Made by a program: the position numbers and the translations under genes | Shown: in pieces, positions 41,362-51,200 of the stretch | Layout of the letters: every line of letters starts with the position of its first letter | Numbering within the stretch: the stretch's first letter is position 1 | Source of the DNA: Sphingobacteriaceae bacterium | Lineage (GTDB): Bacteria > Bacteroidota > Bacteroidia > B-17B0 > Aurantibacillaceae | Reading direction: 5' to 3' | Assembly: GCA_002319075.1 (NCBI GenBank) | Contig: NVQB01000001.1 | Coordinates: 4,402,001 to 4,466,000, forward strand | Length of the DNA stretch: 64,000 nt | Notes under the pieces: generated by a model | Told to the model about the DNA's origin: nothing | The model's database searches: none | What the model saw: the letters and a program-made list of their open reading frames with translations, nothing else

Positions 41362-41820
41362 ATGGTAAAGCATAATTCTTCTTCTAAAAAAGCGGCTAGT
41401 CAGCTTAAAAAATTAAATTTTTTGATCGGTGTATGGCATACGAGTGGCCGGATTTTAAATGCTCCGTCGGCCTCTGCTAACACTATTAGAGGAATGGATA
41501 GTTATGAATGGGTGTCATCAGGGGCGTTTATACTGCACCGTGTAGATGTTTTTATGGGCGAAGAAAGAACAGAAGCTGTTGAAATAATTGGTTATGATGA
41601 AAATCGTAAATCCTATTTTATGAAATCTTTTGACAGCCAGGGTGCCTCCCTTTTAATGTACGCCACTTCAGAAAAACCGGGAGTTTTAGTGTTTGGAGAT
41701 AAAAAGATGAGGGCCACCTTAAAAGCAGGCAAAGCCAGCCAAAGTATGAAGGCAATATGGGAGATTTCTGAAAATGGAAAAACCTGGCAGCCATGGATGA
41801 CCCTTCAATTGGATAAATAG
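41362..41820 (+). CDS. DUF1579-like protein
   Basis: 152 residues. LNFLIGVWHTSGRI near 19-32, YEWVSSGAFILHRVDVFMG near 49-67 and the middle EIIGYDENRKSYFMKSFDSQG fit the lipocalin-like DUF1579 fold. The end (WEISENGKTWQPWMTLQL) is also typical. No signal peptide. These proteins probably bind small molecules; no ligand is known. Standing alone, 88 bp after the DUF421 gene. Confidence 0.75.
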   Translation: MVKHNSSSKKAASQLKKLNFLIGVWHTSGRILNAPSASANTIRGMDSYEWVSSGAFILHRVDVFMGEERTEAVEIIGYDENRKSYFMKSFDSQGASLLMYATSEKPGVLVFGDKKMRATLKAGKASQSMKAIWEISENGKTWQPWMTLQLDK

Positions 41821-41886
41821 AGGGGCTTAGCATTCTCTATAGAGGAACTTTCGAAAATGTTCAGGAAGTGTTTTTAACTGGAAATA

Positions 41887-42753
41887 TTATTTTTTCTCTT
41901 TAGGAATAATAATCGTATCAAAGACAGGTGAATAGGCTACAAAGGAACCAAAACACTTTTCGTAATTGTCGAACATGCTTTTTACGTTTGCGGGAGCGCT
42001 GAATGGATTGCCGTTGCTTAATTTATTTTGATAATAAGTAAACCAGAAATCATATTCCTTTCTTCCTATTTTACAAAATTTTACAACTATGGTATCTTCG
42101 GCTTTAAAATAGCCACGCTCAGGATCATTTTCACTTTGGGTGAAAGAATTCGGTTGTCGCCCACGATCGTAACTAAAATCAAAAGTTCTTCCATCCACAA
42201 ATTTATCGTCAAAAGCTGAATTAAAAGGAGCTGCGTAAAATTGATCGCGTCCTAAACGCTTTGCAAACCAACGGTAACAGTCTCCGCTACCTGCCGGTTC
42301 TGATAACTTCTGACCAATAAAACCGAGTGTATCGCCTCTGACTTCTACAAAGTACAAACTGTCCAGCTTAACAGGCTTAAGAATGGTGCTGCTTGTTGTG
42401 TACGTTTCTCCATTTACCTGCACGGTTATTCTATAGGTTTTACCTATTTGTCCTTTCAGGTTGAATCCTGCGTACACATAACCATAAGAAGGATCAAGCT
42501 CGGTTAAAGTTTCTTTAGTGGTTCCATCGCTTATAGTAACTACCGCTCCTTTAATAAACGCTTTTTCTGGAGTGGTATAATCAAAATCTCCGAAGTAGGG
42601 AACAGAATAAGACAGATACACCAACGCAGTGCCTCCTGCTTCAATAGCAGCTTCTATCACCACCTTTTCCTGGTAATCCGGCAAGGTGAGTTTCACATCT
42701 TTCCTGCAGGAAGACAAGAGAAAAAAAATAATTATGCTTACTGTTTTTTTCAT
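41887..42753 (-). CDS. DUF4249 lipoprotein, TonB-receptor partner
   Basis: 288 residues. Signal peptide MKKTVSIIIFFLLSSC with lipidation at Cys16. The mature part begins with the DUF4249 pattern (YQEKVVIEAAIEAGGTALVYLSYS), an Ig-like beta domain, and continues GKTYRITVQVNGETYTTSSTI near 108-128. In Bacteroidota these lipoproteins are typically encoded directly after a TonB-dependent receptor, as here: the receptor stop codon touches this ATG (TAAATG). They are thought to be surface-exposed helpers of substrate uptake, comparable to SusD in place, though not in fold. Confidence 0.85.
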   Translation of the reverse strand: MKKTVSIIIFFLLSSCRKDVKLTLPDYQEKVVIEAAIEAGGTALVYLSYSVPYFGDFDYTTPEKAFIKGAVVTISDGTTKETLTELDPSYGYVYAGFNLKGQIGKTYRITVQVNGETYTTSSTILKPVKLDSLYFVEVRGDTLGFIGQKLSEPAGSGDCYRWFAKRLGRDQFYAAPFNSAFDDKFVDGRTFDFSYDRGRQPNSFTQSENDPERGYFKAEDTIVVKFCKIGRKEYDFWFTYYQNKLSNGNPFSAPANVKSMFDNYEKCFGSFVAYSPVFDTIIIPKEKK

Positions 42754-45201
42754 TTAAAATTTAAAGTTCCAGGTGACGCTTGGCAATACAGGGAAGAGTG
42801 ACACTTGTTTTGCTCCCACTTTAAGTGTGCCATTGCTAAAATCGCCATCACGGGTGAGGTAAATAAAATATGGATTATAACGGTTGTAAACATTAAATAC
42901 ACTAATTGTAAAACTATTACTGAAATTTCTGTTCCACCTTTTAGTCAGCTGTATGTTAGATGTATCTCTGCCTTGTTGCAGGTACATCTCCACAAGAAGA
43001 CGTTTGCGTTTTTCGAGTTTCTTTGTTCTGTCGGGTGTAAAGGTTGCATTAAGATCCATACGGTGGTAGGGCACAAACTGGTACGAATTTCTTAAACCAT
43101 AATCGTTACTCAAACTACCCTCGTAAAGAAAAAATCCGTTGGGGAGTGTTCCTCTGTTACCCGATCCGTAAACCCAAACCATTCCAAAATTCCATTTTTT
43201 ATTGGCTTCATAAGTTAGTACCAATGAGGCATCATGTCTACGGTCGTATTTAGCTAAAAATTTTAATCCGTAGTTAATTTCGTTGAATTGTCGCCAGGTC
43301 CATGAAAGGGTATAGCCTATCCAGCCTGTAAATTTACCCCTGCTTTTTTTGAGAAAAAATTCAGCGCCGTACGCCCAGCCTTTACCAAAAGTGAAAGCAT
43401 TATCAGGATTGTCGTAAATGTTATCGGTTGGTTGAGAGCCTTCTTTATATTCAATCTGGTTGCTCATCGTTTTATAATAAACTTCTACGCTGCTTTCATA
43501 GGTATTGTCTTTCGAATTTTTAAAAATCCCCAAAGCATACTGATTCGATTCTTGTGGTTTGATGACTTCTGTAGATGGCATCCAAACGTCGGTTGGAAGG
43601 CTAATAGAGGAAACAGAAGCAAGGTGTATGTATTGGAAGTTACGCGAATAGGAACCTTTTAAAGAGAGTGTTTTGCTGAGCGAGTACCGGATTGAAAAAC
43701 GCGGTTCAAGACCGTTGTAATTGGCTACGACCTGATTGGTACGGTAAGTAACAGTGTCGTAGATCACGCCAAAATCATCTTTTTTATAGCGGGTAAACGG
43801 ACCAATCTGGGTAAAGTTCGAAAATCTTAGTCCCACATTCAATCGGATTCTTTGGCTTACATCCCAATCGTCGCTCACATAAATAGCAGCATCGTGAGAA
43901 TACAATTTAATTTTTTTTCCAAGATCAAATTCCGTTGAACCTTGTCTTGCGCTCACACTTGTTGGCACAAAGGTGTGAAAGATATAATTTACCCCGGTTT
44001 TAATGCTATGCCTGGAATTTGGAAAATAACTGAGATCATATTTTAAGATATAATCTGTTATTCCTGATTTTATGATAAGTTCAAAATCCTGTTGTTGCGC
44101 TCCGAAACTAAAATCGTAATTTGTAAAAATGGCGGAGGTATTGGCAACGAGTTTAGAATTAAATACATGATTCCATCTTAACGTGGCAGCGGCGTTTCCC
44201 CAGGGAATAGCAGCCTTAAAATCACCCTCCTCGTCGTTGTAAATAAATTTATCACGACCAAAATAGCCACTCAAATAGAGCCGGTTTTTATTATTTATCG
44301 TGTAGCTCAACTTCCCGTTGAGGTCGTAAAAGAAATAAGAAGTCCCTTTAAAATCCGACTTATTAATATAAGGTTTTGCAAGAACATCCAAATAAGTTCT
44401 CCGGGCGCTGACAATAAACGACGCTTTATTTTTAAGGATCGGGCCTTGAATGGTAAGACGGGATGCGATCAAACCAATTCCCCCATCTACATGAAACTCT
44501 TTATTGTTTCCATCTGCCATGCTAATATCGAGTACAGACGATAGGCGACCTCCATATTGAGCTGGCATGTTGCCTTTATACAAAGTAATATCGCTTATAG
44601 CATCGCTATTGAATACCGAAAAAAAGCCAAGTAAGTGCGACGCGTTGTAAATGTTGGCTCCGTCAAGTAAAATTAAATTCTGGTCGGGCCCTCCGCCACG
44701 GACATAGAATCCTGTGTTTCCGTCTCCCGCATTTTTTATTCCAGGTAAAAGTTGAATGGTTTTTAAAATATCTACTTCTCCCATAAATGCAGGGATTTTT
44801 TTAATTTCTGCCATATCCAGCTGCACAACGCCCATCTGAGTGCTTTTTACGTTTTGATCTGTATGTTTTGTATTTATTTCAACTTCTTCCAGGTCAGTCT
44901 CTGCACGCACGAAAGACATATTCAGGGTAATGTCGTGGTCAAGAGATAGTTGTTGAGTAATGGTTTTGTATCCGGTAAAAGAAAATACCAATGTATATAA
45001 GCCCTTGGGAGCATTTAAAGAGAAAAATCCGTTTAAGTCACTGTTTGTGGAGCTGTTTATTTCTTTAAGAAAGATAGTTGCTCCAACTAACGTGTCACCA
45101 TTCGTAGCGTCTTTAATATTTCCACTCACAGAAAAGTTTTGTGAGGAAAGAGCGCCGCCGAATAGAATTAAGGAAAGGAATATGGGTGTAAAAATCTTCA
45201 C
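42754..45201 (-). CDS. TonB-dependent outer-membrane receptor with carboxypeptidase-like N-domain
   Basis: 815 residues starting at GTG 45201. Signal peptide (about 1-20), carboxypeptidase regulatory-like domain (about 22-108; VSGNIKDATNGDTLVGATIFLKE), plug domain (about 130-235; GGGPDQNLILLDGANIYN and NMPAQYGGRLSSVLDI) and a C-terminal 22-strand barrel ending in VTWNFKF, whose final aromatic residue is typical for BAM recognition. It takes up a nutrient across the outer membrane with TonB energy; the pairing with DUF4249 suggests it is not a SusC-type system. The substrate is unknown. Confidence 0.9.
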   Translation of the reverse strand: MKIFTPIFLSLILFGGALSSQNFSVSGNIKDATNGDTLVGATIFLKEINSSTNSDLNGFFSLNAPKGLYTLVFSFTGYKTITQQLSLDHDITLNMSFVRAETDLEEVEINTKHTDQNVKSTQMGVVQLDMAEIKKIPAFMGEVDILKTIQLLPGIKNAGDGNTGFYVRGGGPDQNLILLDGANIYNASHLLGFFSVFNSDAISDITLYKGNMPAQYGGRLSSVLDISMADGNNKEFHVDGGIGLIASRLTIQGPILKNKASFIVSARRTYLDVLAKPYINKSDFKGTSYFFYDLNGKLSYTINNKNRLYLSGYFGRDKFIYNDEEGDFKAAIPWGNAAATLRWNHVFNSKLVANTSAIFTNYDFSFGAQQQDFELIIKSGITDYILKYDLSYFPNSRHSIKTGVNYIFHTFVPTSVSARQGSTEFDLGKKIKLYSHDAAIYVSDDWDVSQRIRLNVGLRFSNFTQIGPFTRYKKDDFGVIYDTVTYRTNQVVANYNGLEPRFSIRYSLSKTLSLKGSYSRNFQYIHLASVSSISLPTDVWMPSTEVIKPQESNQYALGIFKNSKDNTYESSVEVYYKTMSNQIEYKEGSQPTDNIYDNPDNAFTFGKGWAYGAEFFLKKSRGKFTGWIGYTLSWTWRQFNEINYGLKFLAKYDRRHDASLVLTYEANKKWNFGMVWVYGSGNRGTLPNGFFLYEGSLSNDYGLRNSYQFVPYHRMDLNATFTPDRTKKLEKRKRLLVEMYLQQGRDTSNIQLTKRWNRNFSNSFTISVFNVYNRYNPYFIYLTRDGDFSNGTLKVGAKQVSLFPVLPSVTWNFKF

Positions 45202-45339
45202 GCAATTAAAGTTACCGAAATGTCGTTTTGCTTTTGTAACCGCAAGGGCTAAAAAATCATAATTACGTTATTTTTTGACATATGATAAAAAATAACATTT
45301 CATCTTCAAGATACGAGGATAAGTAACAAACGGATGACG

Positions 45340-46485
45340 TTAGTGTTTAATTCTGGGAGAACTCTTGAGAAAACTTCTAAGGATAGGTTCGTTAATCATA
45401 AGTAAAACGGCGTCAGGTTTTTCCTGGGCAACAATTTCTTCATGAATCTGGTATTGCCAGGAATCGAAAATCTTAACGGTTTTGCTGAAATTTTCAGAAA
45501 GAAAGGGGAAAATACTGCGTCCAAAAGAGTCGCTGATAATAAGCAGTTTTGGCTTTTTAGAAGGACTTATTTCCCGAACCTTTTCGTATTCCCAGGGATA
45601 AGCAAATCCGGGTGTGGACGGGTAATTTGCTTTGTCGGCATCATGGGCGAGCAGGTTTTTCTTTGGTTTAAGTGCTACATAGGATTCTGAAAAAACGCCT
45701 AGATTTCCTAACATTTTTTCAAGGTTTCCTGCAGGTTTTTCCGAATAATTTAGTGTGTAATCACTCAGGTTTAAAGGTTCAATTTCAGTAAAGTCGGTGT
45801 GCATGCGCTTTAAAACTTCGTTTGCTGTGTAAAATGCGCCCAGGTCATTCCAGTGATTGTCGAGTTTGTAAAAGAGGTTTTGAGTGCCTTTGTATTTTCT
45901 CAAAGAATCAAATACTTCAATAGGTTTAACAGAAGTGTTTTTATTCAAGTAAGAATTTAGTTGTTCTCCCCAAGAGTCTTTATGCATTCTGAAATATTCG
46001 TAACCAATATTCTCCGTGTGAATACTTGCTTTACATGGTACAACAAGAAAATAAAATTTGATGCCTCGTTGTTCAAAATAGTTTTTGCGGTAGGTAAGTT
46101 CGGCGTTAAAATCGCCGAGTTCTTTTTCTGAGAATCGGTTTTTGCCCATGTAAGAATCCATTTCCTCACCCATAATATAGAGCCAATTGTCTTTTCCAAT
46201 AACTACCGAGGGCAGGGGTGATTTGCGATAAGTAAGTACGTTGTAAATATTAAAATATCTTATGTAGCGATTTCTTAAATCAAAATGATCGGTGTAAAAA
46301 GTGTCATAGCGTGCAGGAAAAGGATCGAGGTGTTCAATGTCAAATACGGGCTTCTTTGCCATTGCGCGATTTTCGAAACTTTGAATGTCGTGGAGCAAAT
46401 GCAGGCGGCTATTTATCAGCGGGAAAGAGATCGCCGCCAGAAAAAGTATCACTAAGGCATATATGCGGAATTTATTTTCTTTCAT
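45340..46485 (-). CDS. AlgJ/AlgX-like SGNH O-acetyltransferase-type protein
   Basis: 381 residues. One N-terminal membrane helix (about 7-23), then an SGNH-type domain in the extracytoplasmic space. LDNHWNDLGAFYTAN (about 200-215) and IISDSFGRSIFPF (about 313-325) match the catalytic His/Asp and Ser of AlgJ/AlgX, and the FENRAM and FDLRN motifs in the first 70 residues match the DHHW family. It would transfer acetyl groups onto a polysaccharide. The MBOAT partner gene lies directly upstream, its stop codon touching this ATG. Confidence 0.88.
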   Translation of the reverse strand: MKENKFRIYALVILFLAAISFPLINSRLHLLHDIQSFENRAMAKKPVFDIEHLDPFPARYDTFYTDHFDLRNRYIRYFNIYNVLTYRKSPLPSVVIGKDNWLYIMGEEMDSYMGKNRFSEKELGDFNAELTYRKNYFEQRGIKFYFLVVPCKASIHTENIGYEYFRMHKDSWGEQLNSYLNKNTSVKPIEVFDSLRKYKGTQNLFYKLDNHWNDLGAFYTANEVLKRMHTDFTEIEPLNLSDYTLNYSEKPAGNLEKMLGNLGVFSESYVALKPKKNLLAHDADKANYPSTPGFAYPWEYEKVREISPSKKPKLLIISDSFGRSIFPFLSENFSKTVKIFDSWQYQIHEEIVAQEKPDAVLLMINEPILRSFLKSSPRIKH

Positions 46486-47934
46486 TTAAAAGCGGTAATA
46501 AATAAAAGGATTATAAGTACCAGCAACCAGGTATAGCGTGCATAAGGCAATAATGCCTGCGTATAACAGAATAGAGAAAGTATGCAATCCAAAAATGAGT
46601 GACCTGGCAGCAGGGTTTGACGAAAAAGTAAGTTGTTCTATTTTTTTATGCGGCCATTCGAAAAATCCGAATGCTCCTGCTACCGCAATAGCCAGGGCAA
46701 TTATGAGTTCACGGTTAATAGAACGCATAAAAATACTTAGCTGTTCAGAGCTTACATTAAAATCAAAAAGGGCTTTCCAGTAGTTTATTGCATAAGTTAA
46801 TGTATCGGCTCTGAACAAAACCCAGGCAAACATTACAACGAGTAAGGTGTAGAGCGTAGAAAAAGGTTTCCATAGCTTGTCAAGAATTTTTTCGACACCG
46901 AGGCGTTCAATTACCATGAAAAATCCATGAAATAACCCCCATACGACGAAACTCCAGCTAGCACCATGCCAGAAACCCGTTAGTAAAAAAACCAGGAGTA
47001 GATTGAGATATGTCCGTGCATTACCTACGCGGTTACCGCCAAGGGGAAAGTAAACGTAATCTCTGAAAAAAGTGGATAACGAAATATGCCATCTTCGCCA
47101 GAACTCTTTTACTGAGCTTGCCATATAAGGGAAATTAAAATTCTCCTTAAAATCAAAACCAAACATGCGCCCCAATCCTATGGCCATATCGGAATACCCC
47201 GCGAAATCGCAATAAATCTGTAAGGTGTAACACACTATGCTCAGCCAGGCATTGGCAGCACCCAGAGTGGTTACATCGCTTGTAAACATTAGATCTGCAA
47301 CTCTGGCAAAGGTATTTGCAAGTAAAACTTTTTTACCGAGACCAATCAGAAAACGTTCTACTCCTGAAGAAAATTTAATGAGGGTATGTGTGCGTTCTGT
47401 TAGCTGTTGCCATACGTCGCTGTAGCGAATTATAGGACCTGCAATTAATTGTGAGAACATACAAATGTAAAGCGCAAGATCGAAAATGTTTTTTTGCGCC
47501 AGTGTTTTTCCTTTATAAATGTCTACTAGATAGGAGAGCGAATGAAAAGTGTAAAAAGAAATTCCGATAGGAAGAATGATAGAACTTTGAGGCAGGGTAG
47601 GGGCCATCATGAAGTCAAGAAAATTATTGAGATTGTAAATGAAAAAGTTTCCATACTTGTAAAAAGCAAGTAAGCATATATTTACAGAAACGCCGGTAAA
47701 TGTCCACCAATAGCCTTTTCGCGAGTCGCTATTTTTTTGGATTAATCTTCCGAAAAAATAATTTAGAATGATGGAAGCCAGGAGAATTGCGGTAAGACTG
47801 ACGCCACCCCAGGCAAAAAATATCAAGCTGGTTAAAAGGAGCCAATAATTTTTTATTTTGTAGGGTGAAAGATAGTAGCCCAACAGCGTTATCGGCAGAA
47901 AGAGATATAAAAACTGGAGCGAACTGAACAACAT
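46486..47934 (-). CDS. MBOAT O-acyltransferase, AlgI-like
   Basis: 482 residues from ATG 47934 (MLFSSLQFLYLFLPI); a longer frame to 47955 is rejected, since the family starts here. About eleven membrane helices. The MBOAT signature is PYMASSVKEFWRRWHISLSTFFRDYVYFP (about 263-291) and the catalytic His is in GFWHGASWSFV (about 320-330). The protein passes an acetyl group across the membrane to the AlgJ/AlgX-like partner, which then acetylates an exported polysaccharide or glycan. The pair lies on its own, without alginate genes, so its target is probably the polymer made by the loci at 8.6 and 57 kb. Confidence 0.92.
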   Translation of the reverse strand: MLFSSLQFLYLFLPITLLGYYLSPYKIKNYWLLLTSLIFFAWGGVSLTAILLASIILNYFFGRLIQKNSDSRKGYWWTFTGVSVNICLLAFYKYGNFFIYNLNNFLDFMMAPTLPQSSIILPIGISFYTFHSLSYLVDIYKGKTLAQKNIFDLALYICMFSQLIAGPIIRYSDVWQQLTERTHTLIKFSSGVERFLIGLGKKVLLANTFARVADLMFTSDVTTLGAANAWLSIVCYTLQIYCDFAGYSDMAIGLGRMFGFDFKENFNFPYMASSVKEFWRRWHISLSTFFRDYVYFPLGGNRVGNARTYLNLLLVFLLTGFWHGASWSFVVWGLFHGFFMVIERLGVEKILDKLWKPFSTLYTLLVVMFAWVLFRADTLTYAINYWKALFDFNVSSEQLSIFMRSINRELIIALAIAVAGAFGFFEWPHKKIEQLTFSSNPAARSLIFGLHTFSILLYAGIIALCTLYLVAGTYNPFIYYRF

Positions 47935-48256
47935 AATCCTATGCGATAATACCAATTAAATTTCTTTTAGCGAAACGCCCTGAAAGCCATTTTTGAGAAA
48001 TAATAAAATTAATGGGTGATATATGTAAGATCCTTCGGTAGGTTTTGTAGCTAATCCAGATTGATTTGATCTACACCTATCAGGATTTTTGTAAGAAGCT
48101 TACCGGATCTTACTTTACAAAAAGCACTATGAAATTCCTTTAACAGATTTGGTGCAAACCAGTTGGTCGCAATTTGCTGTGATTAGTTTTACGGATCGCT
48201 ACTAAACAAAAAAGGTCCGGATTTTTCCGGACCTTTTTTTGCTGAAGTTATTTCTT
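47935..48256. other. Non-coding spacer between MBOAT gene and T9SS cargo gene
   Basis: About 320 bp without a supported gene. It contains a perfect 9-bp inverted pair, GTAAGATCC (48025-48033) and GGATCTTAC (48105-48113), around 71 bp, with additional pairing outside (TTCGGTA / TTACCG), which may indicate a structured RNA, promoter-associated element or degenerate repeat. The T9SS terminator occupies its right end. Confidence 0.4.
48208..48240 (-). terminator. Bidirectional terminator after T9SS cargo gene
   Basis: A perfect stem AAAAAAGGTCCGG / CCGGACCTTTTTTT with a 6-nt loop lies 17 bp after the T9SS stop (minus direction). U-rich tracts occur on both sides. Confidence 0.88.
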
Positions 48257-51200
48257 TTAATTCTTAATAAGCGTCTTAGTGTAAATAACAGCATTGTTTT
48301 TAGTGATGCTGATGTAGTAAACTCCGTTATCAAAGCTTTCTAAAGAAAGTCTGTTAACTAATTCTGCTTTGCTATTCAGAAGCAGTTGACCAACTACGTT
48401 ACGAATTGTAATTACAGCAGTTGAGGCATCTTCCAATTCAACAGTAAAATCACCATGAGTTGGATTCGGATACAATTTTACGGTAGTGTTTGCAACGATA
48501 GAGTTAAGACCAGTACAGTCACTCACTTTTACTACGAGTGAAAATGTTCCAACACAACCCTCGTTATTTGTTCCTGCAATAGAGTAAGATGTTTGAACTG
48601 TAGGACTTACTGAAATAGATGTACTAGTACTACCTGTATTCCAGATGTAAGAAGACGCTCCGCTTGCAGATAAATCGACCGTGGTACCTGTGCAAATAAT
48701 CGTTTGGCCACTAATGGCAACAACAGGGTTAGCATTAACAGTAATAAAAACAGCGGCAGAAGAAGAACAACCTAAAGTAGTAGTTCCAATTACTGTGTAA
48801 TTTGTGCTTGCCGTTGGATTAACTGTAATTGTAGCCGTATTTGCCACGTTTGTCCATGTGTAGGAATCGGCGCCGCTGGCATTTAATGTTACCGGCGAAC
48901 CTTCACAAACCGTTGTACTTGAACTTGAGACCGTAATAGTAGGATTAGGGTAAACATCAAGGTTTACAGGAGTAGTAGTATTTACACATCCATTTGCATC
49001 CGAACCAGAAACTGAATAAAAAGTACTGGTGCCCGGGCTTACAGAAATAGGATTAATAGTGGCTCCATTGCTCCAGGTATAAGAAGTTGCACCGGAAGCA
49101 GTTAATGCTGTTGAAGAACCGAAGCATATTGCACTACTTCCGGATATAGAAAGAGTGGGGAGTGGTTGAGCAGTTACGTTTATAACGCCGGTAGATTGAC
49201 AACCTGTAAGTGTTACGTATCCTATTACTGAATAACTAGTAAGTTGAAGAGGGGTAACAACGGTAGACGCAGTGAATGAGGAATTGTCCCACAAATATGA
49301 GTCGGCCCCAGAAGCCGTGAGTGTTGCAGAGTTTCCTACACAAACAGAAGAACTTCCATTAATAGTTATCGTCGGGTTTGCATTAACACTCACCGTTACT
49401 ACAGCAGTATTAGAACATGTTCCTGATGCACCGGTTACACTATATGTTGTTGTAACTGTTGGAAAAACTGTGATGCTTGAACTTGAAGTGCCGTCGTTCC
49501 ATGTATACGTAGTTGCTCCCAATCCATCCAGATCAACTGGGTAGCCAGAACAAATAACCGTTGGCCCCGCAATAGATACCGATAAAGATGAAGCAACTGA
49601 CACGAATTGAGTGTAAGTTTTAGAACATCCTAAAGCACTTGTTCCAATTACAGAATACGTAGTACTTATGCTTGGCGTTACTACAATTAGGGAGTTTGTT
49701 GAAGATGTACTCCATGAATAGGAATTTGCGCCAAGTGCTATTAGCGTGGCGCTTTGTCCGGTGCATATACCGGTTGCTCCGTTAAGTGTTACAGATGGGG
49801 CTGAATTAACAGTAAGTGTTTTGGTAGAAGCGCCTGAACATCCGGCTGAGCTTAATCCGGTAAGTGTGTAAACAGTTGTAACGCTTGGCGAAACAACAAT
49901 AGAGGTTGATGAACCAAGTCCGCCAGTCCATGAATAAGTTGACGCACCGCCAGCTACAAGACTGGTAGTAAGTCCTTCACAAATGGATGTTGTACCGGTA
50001 ATAGTCACCAGAGGTAATGTATTAACGCTTACCGTTTTTATAACAGGCATACCTGCGCAACCTTCAGCGCTGATACCTACTACAGTGTAGCTTGTAGTTA
50101 CTGTTGGATTTACACTAATTGAGGGACTAGGTGCTGATACTCCAAACACATAAGTAGATGCGCCAGTTGCAACCAAAGTTGCAGAACCGCCTGTGCAAAT
50201 TGCTGAGGGGCCGGAAACTGTTACAGTTGGTAAAGCATTCACTGTAATGGACGCAACGGCCTGAATCGCACTAACGCAACCAAGGGAGTTGGTTCCTGAA
50301 ACGGAATAACTGGTATTAGAAGCTGGTGTTACAGAAATGCTTGTGGCAGTAGAACCATTGTTCCAGGTATAAGTGCTTGCTCCCGTTACCGTGAATCCTG
50401 CAGAAGCACCGGCACAAATAGCTGTTGTTTCGCTGGTTATACTTAAAACCGGTAAAGCATGCACAGTAACAGTTGTAACAGCATTAGAAGCACTTGCACA
50501 GCCGTCGGCACTTGTTCCTGAAACTGAATAACTTGTATTTGCAGAGGGTGTTACGCTTATTACAGCAGTCGTTTCTGATGTATTCCATGTATAAGTAGAA
50601 GCCCCACTTGCGCTTAAATTAACAGAAGATCCTGCGCAAACTTCGTTGGTTCCTGTAATAGAAACGAGCGGCAACGTATGAACAGTTAGTTCTGTAGTTG
50701 CTTGTACTAAATTTACACAACCATCGCTGCTGGTTCCTGATAAAGAGTAAGTAGTCGTAAGGGTTGGAGTCACAGAAATGCTCCCCGCGTTTGTTCCTGT
50801 ACTCCACGTGTAAGTGGCAGCACCGTTTGCCGTTAAGGTTGCTGATGTTCCTTCGCACAAAGCATTTGTACCGGTGATAGAAACTACTGGTAAAGTATGA
50901 ACAGTTACGCTTATTAAATTATTAGTGCCCACGCAACCTTCGTTACTTGTTCCTGAAACCGTATAATTACTTGTACTTGCAGGTGTAACTGTATCAGAAC
51001 CTGAACTGTATGTATAAGATGCGGCTCCCGATGGTACTAATACAAATGATGCGCCTTCACAAATAGTTCCGTTAGGTACAGAAATAACAGGTAAGGAATT
51101 TACGCTAACGGTAACCGGAGCGCTAATGCCAATACATCCTAAAGTAGAAGTTCCTGAAACAGTATAGGTTGTGTTTGCAGCTGGACTCACACTAATACTT

